Positions 1 through 4,884 are shown, counted from the stretch's first letter. The stretch is DNA of 7,765 nt from an uncultured Actinomycetes bacterium (GCA_903951185.1 CAJBBC010000106.1:1-7765); one strand, 5' to 3'. Translations and numbers: made by a program. The notes: generated by a model from the sequence alone, not told the origin.

Positions 1-75
1 CCTTCATCGTTCGACTTGCATGTGTTAAGCACGCCGCCAGCGTTCGTCCTGAGCCAGGATCAAACTCTCCGTTAA
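1..75 (-). rRNA. rrs: 16S ribosomal RNA, 5' end (partial)
   Basis: On the minus strand the sequence contains AGAGTTTGATCCTGGCTCAG, the near-universal 5' region of 16S rRNA (the 27F primer site), followed by the conserved stretch ending in ACACATGCAAGTCGAACG. The A of AGAGTTTG is at 68. By comparison with E. coli numbering, where this A is position 8, the mature 5' end should lie at about 75; that end is inferred. Only about the first 75 nucleotides are present and the gene continues beyond the left edge. The GGACGAACGCTGGCGGCGTGCTT wording fits Actinobacteria. Transcription comes from promoters to the right, at about 310-431. Confidence 0.97.
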
Positions 76-85
76 TGTCTATTTT

Positions 86-117
86 CCGATCTTGCGATCG
101 GGGCACTCTGGAGAGTG
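86..117 (-). other. Two leader hairpins next to 16S
   Basis: Two perfect inverted repeats lie immediately before 16S. The first in transcription order is CACTC-TCCA-GAGTG (104-117). The second is CCGATC-GCAA-GATCGG (86-101), a six-pair stem with a GNRA-type tetraloop whose base is only about 10 nucleotides from the predicted mature 5' end. A position this close suggests a role in 5' maturation or in shielding the 5' end; that role is inference. Confidence 0.55.
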
Positions 118-138
118 TTGTTCTCTAGCATGTTTGAA

Positions 139-163
139 CAAAAAGCTGATTTATGCTTTTTTG
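139..163 (-). other. A/T-rich stem-loop with T run in rRNA leader
   Basis: On the minus strand, ACAAAAAAGC and GCTTTTTGT can pair (one bulged base) around an eight-base loop. The 3' arm ends in a T run, so it superficially resembles a weak intrinsic terminator inside the rRNA leader. With only three G-C pairs it is unlikely to stop an antiterminated rRNA transcription complex; it may instead act as a pause or processing site. The structure is seen; the role is inferred. Confidence 0.35.
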
Positions 164-191
164 TCTTTTTACCAAAGGAATTTCCGCAGGC

Positions 192-221
192 AGGCTTACG
201 CCTACCAAACGGGGTTTGGTA
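192..221 (-). other. Strong leader hairpin followed by GUAA-capped hairpin
   Basis: TACCAAAC-CCC-GTTTGGTA (203-221) is a perfect eight-pair stem with a three-base loop. It is followed directly by GGC-GTAA-GCC (193-202), whose loop is of the GNRA class. A further copy of TTTGGTA at 170-176 could compete for the same 5' arm, which would give an alternative fold. This is the most stable-looking element in the leader apart from the stem next to 16S. Confidence 0.55.
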
Positions 222-230
222 TTGACTTGT

Positions 231-251
231 GGCACGCTGTTGAGTTCTCAA
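231..251 (-). promoter_or_regulatory. Conserved actinobacterial rRNA leader motif (boxA-like region)
   Basis: The minus strand reads TTGAGAACTCAACAGCGTGC here. Almost the same words (TTTGAGAACTCAACAGCGTGCC or ...CAATAGTGTG) precede 16S in Streptomyces and mycobacterial rRNA operons as I remember them, in the part of the leader linked with antitermination and processing. TTGAG/CTCAA is also a small inverted repeat. Position (about 55 bases after the predicted start site, 155 before 16S) and wording both support the call. The exact boxA boundary cannot be fixed from one sequence. Confidence 0.7.
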
Positions 252-309
252 GGTACGACCGCGCGAGAAAATTACCTATTTCTAGGCGCTTTTCAGGGCA
301 GGACTGCCT

Positions 310-338
310 AACTTACGCTCTTTTAGGAACAAGGTCAA
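310..338 (-). promoter_or_regulatory. Main rRNA operon promoter
   Basis: On the minus strand TTGACC (333-338) is a 5/6 match to the -35 consensus. It is followed by a 17-base spacer and TAAGTT (310-315), which keeps the TA...T frame of a -10 box. Transcription would start at about 304, giving a leader of roughly 230 nucleotides before 16S. It is the best sigma-70-class promoter in the region and sits correctly upstream of the conserved leader motif. No start-site data are available. Confidence 0.75.
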
Positions 339-353
339 ATCGTGTTCTCGAGC

Positions 354-457
354 ATTCCCAAGGGTTTTGAGGCCTTTTTGGGTCGTTTTGCAGTGCTCGA
401 TCAATCTAGATTATTTGGCTGGCAAAGGCAAATTAACCCTTATTCCACAAGGGTTTT
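354..457 (-). repeat. Two-copy direct repeat upstream of rRNA promoters
   Basis: On the plus strand ATTCCACAAGGGTTTT (442-457) and ATTCCCAAGGGTTTT (354-368) are the same element apart from one inserted base. In minus-strand terms one copy ends 10 bases before the upstream candidate -35 box and the other ends 15 bases before the main -35 box. This suggests a duplicated control element or a protein-binding site. The repeat is seen directly; the function is inference. Confidence 0.5.
403..431 (-). promoter_or_regulatory. Candidate second, upstream rRNA promoter
   Basis: On the minus strand TTGCCT (426-431), a 17-base spacer and TAGATT (403-408) give 4/6 matches at both boxes. Tandem promoters are common in front of rRNA operons. 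A near-identical 15-16 base element lies just upstream of both this promoter and the main one (442-457 and 354-368), which gives independent support. The motif match alone would be weak. Confidence 0.35.
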
Positions 458-458
458 T
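435..458 (+). terminator. Hairpin with T run, terminator-like (plus strand)
   Basis: AACCCTT and AAGGGTT form a perfect seven-pair stem around ATTCCAC, followed on the plus strand by further Ts to 458. Read on the plus strand it looks like a small intrinsic terminator that would block antisense transcription coming out of the rRNA region. Read on the minus strand the T run is poor. One arm belongs to the repeated element upstream of the rRNA promoters, so it may instead be a DNA-level protein site. Confidence 0.35.
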
Positions 459-638
459 CGCCCACAGCCAGTGCGGCCAGCTTGCCTTGGTTTTGGGACC
501 TTTTACGTGGGTCGCAGACGGGTCCAAATTTGAAGCTGCCCCAGTCGGATTAGAGCGGCAAATTCTTGAGAGCTTTTGAAATATTTTTGCCAAGAATAAT
601 TAACGAGAGGCGCATCGAAAAATATTAATTTTAGAAAT
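459..638. other. Gene-free upstream part of the rRNA control region
   Basis: I see no convincing gene in this part of the gene-free stretch, which runs from 16S to the end of the lysine-rich protein gene. A minus-strand TTG-started frame of 60 codons (411-593) lacks a ribosome-binding site and runs across the candidate upstream promoter. A second minus-strand frame is open from 549 to 433 (38 codons) but has no usual start codon. The stretch 575-638 is strongly A/T-rich and could act as an upstream activating region; this is inference. Confidence 0.4.
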
Positions 639-676
639 AAAAAATTCGCAACAAAATATTTTGCTGCGAATTTTTT
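639..676 (-). terminator. Intrinsic terminator after the lysine-rich protein gene
   Basis: AAAAAATTCGCA (639-650) pairs perfectly with TGCGAATTTTTT (665-676). The stem is extended inside by CAAAA/TTTTG after one A-C mismatch. On the minus strand the stem runs into a T run, starting 12 bases after the stop codon of the lysine-rich protein gene. The A/T ends make it nearly symmetrical, so it may work in both directions. It separates that gene from the rRNA promoters. Confidence 0.85.
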
Positions 677-688
677 AAATTATTTTTA

Positions 689-1429
689 CTAAATAAATTT
701 TTTGATTTTAGTTACAAACTTTTTCGCAGTCTCTGCATTTGATGCAACTGCTGGATCAAGTTTGATTACGATTTCTTTACTAGCAACTTGTCCAAGAGTT
801 AGTTTGTACTTTTCTAATTTCACACTCTTGATTGAAGCGCGTGCATTAGTTATGTGCTTAACATTTTTTCTGGACTTTGTAATCACTGCTTCAGGTGAAC
901 GACTTGTTCCACGGTTTACAAATGCAACTGCACCGTTACTGTAAAGCAATAACCACTTGCGAGTTGATGTGCCCTTCTTGCCATCAACTGTCACAGTTGA
1001 AACTGAAGTCCAACTTAATAATTCGGGATTGCTATTTAATAAATCGCGAAGGAAATCATCTTCATCAACACGAGTTTTGTTTTTTACTTGTGCTTGAAAT
1101 TTTTCAGCTCGCTTGCCGGCGTTCTTTACAGTTTCGCGAATTGCTTCTTCGTCGAAAAGACTTTTCGCCCACTTAGAAGTTTTGTCGATGATCTTTTGAA
1201 GTAGATCGTCATACTGTGGTGCAGTAGCTTTTTTAGGAGCTCTAGTTGAAACTTTGGTGGAAGACTTTTTCTTTGCAGAAGATTTTTTAGCCGCTGTCTT
1301 TTTAGCAGGACGTTTCTTCGCTGCAGACTTCTTTACGGTTTTCTTTGCTGTGGACTTCTTGGCAACAGACTTCTTGGCCTTTTTGGCAGGTGCCTTTTTA
1401 GCCTTTTTGACTGGTTTCTTAGTGCTCAA
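689..1429 (-). CDS. Histone-H1-like lysine-rich tail fused to an unassigned C-terminal domain
   Basis: This is a 246-residue protein of unknown function. Residues 1-70 are an H1-like tail of repeated AKKxxAKK/PAKK units, with 28 lysines, two arginines and no acidic residue, which predicts non-specific nucleic-acid binding. Residues 72-130 look helical and charged. Residues 138-246 alternate beta-like strands (WTSVSTVTVDG, KWLLLYSNGAVAFVN, SIKSVKLEKYKLTLG, KEIVIKL) and end in an amphipathic helix (NAETAKKFVTKIKKFI). That order resembles a PH-like fold, but this is a guess from pattern. No HU, Lsr2 or membrane segment is visible. The start is TTG at 1427-1429, supported by AGGGA (1436-1440) six bases upstream and an in-frame TAG just before it; no ATG fits. 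The gene stands alone between tyrS and the rRNA operon, with its own candidate promoter and terminator. Nucleoid association is likely; the exact role is unknown. Confidence 0.85.
   Translation of the reverse strand: MSTKKPVKKAKKAPAKKAKKSVAKKSTAKKTVKKSAAKKRPAKKTAAKKSSAKKKSSTKVSTRAPKKATAPQYDDLLQKIIDKTSKWAKSLFDEEAIRETVKNAGKRAEKFQAQVKNKTRVDEDDFLRDLLNSNPELLSWTSVSTVTVDGKKGTSTRKWLLLYSNGAVAFVNRGTSRSPEAVITKSRKNVKHITNARASIKSVKLEKYKLTLGQVASKEIVIKLDPAVASNAETAKKFVTKIKKFI
1220..1429 (-). repeat. Repetitive low-complexity coding segment (AKK repeats)
   Basis: These bases encode the lysine-rich tail and consist of imperfect repeats of a GCCAAGAAG-like unit (plus strand: cttcttggc, ctttttagc). Such a tract is prone to slippage, so the number of AKK units probably varies between strains. 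The repeat is also where a frameshift or assembly error would be most likely, although the frame is intact here. Confidence 0.75.
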
Positions 1430-1496
1430 CGAACTTCCCTAACTATCCGAACTTTATGTCGAACTGATTGGCATTGGGCCAACAAAATTGAGTATA
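1430..1496 (-). promoter_or_regulatory. Candidate promoter and 5' leader of the lysine-rich protein gene
   Basis: On the minus strand TATACT (1491-1496) is a 5/6 match to the -10 consensus; no good -35 box is seen at 16-18 bases. A start at about 1484 would give a leader of roughly 55 bases. That leader contains a TTGGC/GCCAA hairpin (1468-1482), three copies of AGTTCG (1430-1435, 1448-1453, 1460-1465) and the ribosome-binding site AGGGA (1436-1440). I see no clear terminator for tyrS in 1497-1587, so read-through from tyrS is also possible. Confidence 0.45.
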
Positions 1497-1587
1497 TCGC
1501 CTAAAACCCTGACCCGTAGCCCCTGAACAGTGGCGAAACACGCGGTTTAACCTGTATTTTTCTGTTTATTAGGTGGAAATATGCCTG

Positions 1588-2850
1588 CTAGGAAAGCTTG
1601 ATGCCACCAAAAGTACGTTTTCCACGACGTAGAACTAGCCATTTGCCATGCAAGAAGTCGGCGGTTGTTACCCGGTGGTCTTCATCGGTGATTTTCACGT
1701 TATTCACCGAGACGCCACCTTCGTTAATTGCCCGGCGGCCCGCTGAGTTGCTGGCTACTAATTCACAGGCCACAAGTAATTCAGCCACAGTTGGCAATTC
1801 TGCCCCGGCGCTAACTGTGGCATTAGGGGCTTCGCTCATCGCTGCATCCAATGTGCTGCTATCTAAATCTTTCAATTCGCCTTGGCCAAATAGCGCAGCG
1901 GCAGCAGCTTCAGCTTGAGTAGTTGCATGTTCACCATGGACCAAAGTTGTTACATCTCGAGCAAGTGTGCGCTGTGCTTCGCGAGCATGTGGGCGCTCTT
2001 GGGTAGCAAGTTTCAGTGCTTCAATTTCATCTTGGGTACGGAAAGTAAAAGTGCGCAAAAACGTATCGGTATCGCGGTCATCTGCGTTAATCCAGAATTG
2101 GTAAAACGCATAAGGCGAAGTCATTTCTGGATCAAGCCAAATTGTTCCGGTTTCAGTTTTACCGAATTTAGTTCCATCAGCTTTTGTAACTAGTGGAGTA
2201 GTTAAACCATTAACGCTTGCACTTTCAACACGGCGAACTAAGTCAGTGCCAGCGGTGATGTTACCCCATTGATCACTGCCACCAATTTGAAGTGTGCAGT
2301 TGTGTTTGCGATAGAGCTCTAAGAAATCTAGGGACTGCAAAATTTGGTAACTAAATTCAGTGTAAGAAATACCAGCACCGTTTAAACGTGCGCTAACTGA
2401 CTCTTTATCTAGCATGCGATTTACGCTGAAGTGTTTGCCTATTTCGCGCAAGTAAGTAAGCACATCCATGTTGTGCGTCCAGTCGAAATTATTTGCCATA
2501 GTGCATGCGTTCTCGCCAGTGAAATCAAAGAACGGTTGAAGTTGTCCGCGAATGCGTTCAACCCATCCAAGAACAGTTTCGGTTGTGTTAAGTGTGCGTT
2601 CAGCATTCTTGCCAGAAGGATCTCCGATTAAACCGGTTGCTCCCCCGACTAGTGCAATTGGTGTGTGTCCAAATTTTTGAAACCGCGACATCGTGATGAT
2701 CTGAGCGAGGTTTCCCATATGAAGACTTGGCGCAGTTGGATCAAAGCCGCAATAAACAGTGACTGGACCTTTAGCTAGTTCTTCAGGTAGCTCTGGTGTG
2801 TGTTGGGCAATTAAATTACGCCAACCCAGTTCAGTAAGAATGTCAGTCAC
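1588..2850 (-). CDS. tyrS: Tyrosyl-tRNA synthetase
   Basis: This cytoplasmic class Ic synthetase charges tRNA-Tyr with tyrosine using ATP, normally as a homodimer. The 420-residue length is typical of bacterial TyrS. The Rossmann catalytic domain shows VYCGFDPT (32-39), the HIGH-class motif HMGN (44-47), SYQILQSLDF (167-176) and GSDQWGN (191-197) in the tyrosine pocket, and KFGKT (228-232) as the KMSKS-class loop. An S4-type RNA-binding domain follows at about 353-420 and binds the tRNA. The start is GTG at 2848-2850: an in-frame TAA lies directly before it and no ATG occurs before the HMGN region. No good Shine-Dalgarno sequence is visible, only GATAGATAA. It shares a 90-base divergent upstream region with the toxin-antitoxin pair. 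A TAAGAT (2868-2873) is a possible -10 box, without a clear -35 box. Confidence 0.98.
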   Translation of the reverse strand: MTDILTELGWRNLIAQHTPELPEELAKGPVTVYCGFDPTAPSLHMGNLAQIITMSRFQKFGHTPIALVGGATGLIGDPSGKNAERTLNTTETVLGWVERIRGQLQPFFDFTGENACTMANNFDWTHNMDVLTYLREIGKHFSVNRMLDKESVSARLNGAGISYTEFSYQILQSLDFLELYRKHNCTLQIGGSDQWGNITAGTDLVRRVESASVNGLTTPLVTKADGTKFGKTETGTIWLDPEMTSPYAFYQFWINADDRDTDTFLRTFTFRTQDEIEALKLATQERPHAREAQRTLARDVTTLVHGEHATTQAEAAAAALFGQGELKDLDSSTLDAAMSEAPNATVSAGAELPTVAELLVACELVASNSAGRRAINEGGVSVNNVKITDEDHRVTTADFLHGKWLVLRRGKRTFGGIKLS

Positions 2851-2905
2851 TTATCTATCTTGTCGGAATCTTAGGAAATAACTGAAATTTAGCCTGTGGA
2901 TAGTC

Positions 2906-2934
2906 TGTACAATTCAATTTAAATACTGTACATT
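2906..2934 (+). promoter_or_regulatory. Toxin-antitoxin promoter with overlapping TGTACA operators
   Basis: TGTACA occurs at 2906-2911 and again at 2927-2932, with centres 21 bases (two helical turns) apart. TGTACA is the published core of YefM-YoeB operators. The first copy sits where a -35 box would be (4/6 match to TTGACA). After a 17-base spacer, TACATT (2929-2934) fits the -10 TA...T pattern and overlaps the second copy. Transcription would start at about 2941, the A of the antitoxin ATG, so the mRNA is probably leaderless. This agrees with the T8 tract (2933-2940) in place of a ribosome-binding site. Autorepression by the antitoxin, alone or with toxin, is expected. Confidence 0.65.
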
Positions 2935-2940
2935 TTTTTT

Positions 2941-3198
2941 ATGGCTACATATTCGATTTCTGAAGCGCGCGAAAATCTCGCTGACGCTGTAACAAGGTCT
3001 GCAGTTGAAGAAGTCTTTTTGGAGAAACATGGCAAAGTGGTGGCAGTCATGATTTCTGCTGAAGTCTATGAAAAACTCGTCGATGCTTGGGAGGAAATTC
3101 AAGATTTAAAAATGCTCGAAGAGTTGAAAGAAAGCGGCGAATTGGATGTTCCCGGAATTCCGATGGAACAGGTCTTTCGTGAACTTGGACTTTCATGA
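2941..3198 (+). CDS. Phd/YefM-family antitoxin
   Basis: This 85-residue protein has the family layout. The N-terminal DNA-binding and dimerisation domain begins with YSISEARENLADAV (4-17) and continues with EEVFLEKHGKVVAVMISAEVYEKLVDA (23-49). An acidic C-terminal arm (50-85) ends in IPMEQVFRELGLS, which in relatives wraps the toxin. It should repress its own promoter through the two TGTACA sites upstream and neutralise the RelE/ParE-like partner encoded next, which it overlaps by four bases (ATGA). The ATG is preceded by eight Ts and no Shine-Dalgarno sequence, consistent with leaderless translation. It lies on the strand opposite to every other gene in the window. Close relatives are variously called YefM, RelB or Phd, so I give no symbol. 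Confidence 0.92.
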   Translation: MATYSISEARENLADAVTRSAVEEVFLEKHGKVVAVMISAEVYEKLVDAWEEIQDLKMLEELKESGELDVPGIPMEQVFRELGLS

Positions 3199-3455
3199 CC
3201 TATCAGGTTTTGATCAGCAAGAAGGCTCTAAAAAACCTGCAAAAGTTATCGGCTTTTGACAACGCCAGCGTTCGAAAAATCTTAACCGCCCTTTCGATAA
3301 ATCCTCGGCCACGTAATTCAATAAAATTAGCAAGCTCAGATAAATACCGAGTACGTGTTGGTAATTTCAGAATTATTTATACGATTACAGATAGCGAGTT
3401 AGTTGTCGATGTAATCGACATAGGTCATCGACGTAAAGTCTACGAAAATCTTTAA
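3195..3455 (+). CDS. RelE/ParE-superfamily toxin
   Basis: This 86-residue protein has the RelE/ParE toxin pattern: YQVLISKKALKNLQKL at the N-terminus, a short helical pair, then KYRVRVGNFRIIYTITDSELVVDVIDIGHRRKVYENL. By my own alignment to E. coli RelE, the basic residues K50, R52, R54, R59 and R80 and the C-terminal Y83 correspond to the catalytic set (K52, K54, R61, R81, Y87). That suggests an active ribosome-dependent mRNA endonuclease rather than a ParE-type gyrase poison, but the register is unproven. The ATG overlaps the antitoxin stop (ATGA), the usual sign of translational coupling. Its TAA interlocks with the TAA of the convergent argH gene. It is full length for the family, with no frameshift. 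Confidence 0.9.
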   Translation: MTYQVLISKKALKNLQKLSAFDNASVRKILTALSINPRPRNSIKLASSDKYRVRVGNFRIIYTITDSELVVDVIDIGHRRKVYENL

Positions 3456-4879
3456 ACTTTATGTGGGAGTTTTGCGCTCCAGTTTGCATGAACTTTAATT
3501 GAATCCTTTGCATTGGCAAGTTGCTTGCGAACTGAACTTGGCGCAGTGCCATTAACAGTTGAGCGCGAATCAAGTGAGCCCTGCACACTAAGTACTTTGC
3601 GAACATCGCTAGTCAAACTTGGATGAATAGCTTTGAACTGTTCATCGGTAAGACCGTCTAGGTCAGTACCAAGTTCTTCGGCTTTCTTTACACATGCACC
3701 GGCAATTTCATGTGCTTCACGGAATGGCACACCTTGCTGCACAACCCATTCAGCAATGTCTGTGGCAAGTGCGAAACCTTCTGGAGCGCTGGCCAACATT
3801 TTTGCAGTGTCGAATTTCAAAGTAGCAACTGTGCCAGTCATCGCCGGCAAAATTAAAGCCATAGTTTCGATGGCATCAATTACAGATTCTTTGTCTTCTT
3901 GTAAGTCGCGGTTGTACGCAAATGGCAGACCTTTAAGGATTGCCAAAATTGAGGTGACATGACCGATTAAGCGACCAGCTTTACCACGCGCTAGTTCAGC
4001 GACATCCGGATTTTTCTTTTGCGGCATAATCGAAGATCCAGTTGACCAAGCATCGTCAAGTGTTGCCCAAGCAAATTCGCGAGATGACCATAAGCAAATT
4101 TCTTCGCCAAGTCGAGATAAGTGAACACCGATTAGGGCAACTGTGAATAAGAATTCGGCTACATAATCGCGATCACTTACGCCATCAATTGAATTTTCGA
4201 CTACCCCATCAAAACCAAGTTCTTTAGCCACAGCTACTGGATCAAGTTTTAAAGATGAACCAGCAAGGGCGCCTGAACCCATTGGTGATTTAGCTGCGCG
4301 TTTATCCCAGTCCTGAAAACGTTCAAGGTCCCGGCCTAGTGCGTGAATGTGTTTAGCAAGTTCGTGACCGAATGAAACGGGCTGAGCGTGCTGTAAATGG
4401 GTGAATCCTGGCGCCGGACTATCTACGTGATTAGTGGCTTGGGTTAAGAGTGCTTCTTGTAATTTAGTTACTTCTGCTGCAATTAGTCGGGCGCTATTGC
4501 GCAAGTACATCCGAAGGTCAGTTGAAACTTGGTCATTGCGGCTGCGGCCAGCGCGTAATTTGCCGCCTACTTCGCCGCCAATTATTTCGATTAACCCGCG
4601 TTCAAGTGCAGTATGTACATCTTCGTCTTCTTTCGTGCCAACAAATTCGCCGCTTTTAACTTTGGCCAATAATTGATCAAGGCCAGACTGCATTGTTTTA
4701 AGTTCATCTTTAGTAAGTAAACCGGCACCGGCTAAAACATTGGCATGCGCTTTACTTTGCGCAATGTCATAAGGAGCTAGTACCCAATCGAAATGCACTG
4801 AAGCACTTAAGTTGGCCATGGCATCACTTGGACCAGATGCAAACCGGCCACCCCAAAGGCGTTTCGAGTTTGATGTCAC
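3452..4879 (-). CDS. argH: Argininosuccinate lyase
   Basis: This cytoplasmic enzyme carries out the last step of arginine synthesis, splitting argininosuccinate into arginine and fumarate; the family works as homotetramers. It belongs to the fumarase/aspartase superfamily. KLWGGRF-like RLWGGRF (7-13), AGRSRNDQVSTDLRMY (110-125), GFTHLQHAQP (158-167, with the general acid-base histidine) and the mobile-loop signature GSSIMPQKKNPD (281-292) are all present. The length of 475 residues is normal for the family. The start is GTG at 4877-4879, with AGGAG (4885-4889) five bases upstream and an in-frame TAA at 4895-4897. It follows pheT by 31 bases and is probably co-transcribed with it. No other arginine gene is in the window, although relatives have the arg cluster at this position. 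Its end overlaps the toxin gene's end by four bases and no terminator is visible. Confidence 0.98.
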   Translation of the reverse strand: MTSNSKRLWGGRFASGPSDAMANLSASVHFDWVLAPYDIAQSKAHANVLAGAGLLTKDELKTMQSGLDQLLAKVKSGEFVGTKEDEDVHTALERGLIEIIGGEVGGKLRAGRSRNDQVSTDLRMYLRNSARLIAAEVTKLQEALLTQATNHVDSPAPGFTHLQHAQPVSFGHELAKHIHALGRDLERFQDWDKRAAKSPMGSGALAGSSLKLDPVAVAKELGFDGVVENSIDGVSDRDYVAEFLFTVALIGVHLSRLGEEICLWSSREFAWATLDDAWSTGSSIMPQKKNPDVAELARGKAGRLIGHVTSILAILKGLPFAYNRDLQEDKESVIDAIETMALILPAMTGTVATLKFDTAKMLASAPEGFALATDIAEWVVQQGVPFREAHEIAGACVKKAEELGTDLDGLTDEQFKAIHPSLTSDVRKVLSVQGSLDSRSTVNGTAPSSVRKQLANAKDSIKVHANWSAKLPHKV

Positions 4880-4884
4880 CTGGT

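Larger units (their letters stand above)
76..304 (-). other. pre-16S leader RNA (transcribed spacer)
   Basis: This is the region between the predicted rRNA start site (about 304) and mature 16S. It has no credible open reading frame. On the minus strand it contains several compact inverted repeats: CCTA-GAAA-TAGG (275-286), TACCAAAC-CCC-GTTTGGTA (203-221), GGC-GTAA-GCC (193-202), an A/T-rich stem (139-163), CACTC-TCCA-GAGTG (104-117) and CCGATC-GCAA-GATCGG (86-101). Such leaders normally carry antitermination signals and one half of the RNase III processing stem around 16S. The partner half would lie beyond the 3' end of 16S, outside the window, so the processing stem itself cannot be checked here. 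Confidence 0.75.

Noticed and set aside
343..354. GTTCTCGAGCAT, resembling half of a LexA-type palindrome near the rRNA promoter
   Set aside because: Only one half matches; the palindrome is not completed and the spacing is wrong for the actinobacterial SOS box.
92..370. 92-codon plus-strand frame opposite the rRNA leader
   Set aside because: It is antisense to the rRNA leader and main promoter, has low-plausibility composition and no ribosome-binding site; chance opening.
411..593. 60-codon minus-strand frame in the rRNA upstream region
   Set aside because: It starts with TTG without a ribosome-binding site, has no recognisable family pattern and runs across a candidate rRNA promoter and a hairpin.
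1254..1442. Phe/Ala-rich plus-strand frame that looks like a membrane peptide
   Set aside because: It is the complement of the AAG/GCC-rich lysine tail; hydrophobic composition is forced by the opposite strand.
1497..1587. Search for an intrinsic terminator after tyrS
   Set aside because: Only a tiny GGTTTAACC palindrome is present and no T run follows it; it does not qualify as a terminator.
2895..2903. DnaA-box-like 9-mer CTATCCACA (minus strand) between tyrS and the TA operators
   Set aside because: One mismatch to TTATCCACA and a single copy; about one or two such matches are expected by chance in a window of this size, and no cluster or origin context exists.
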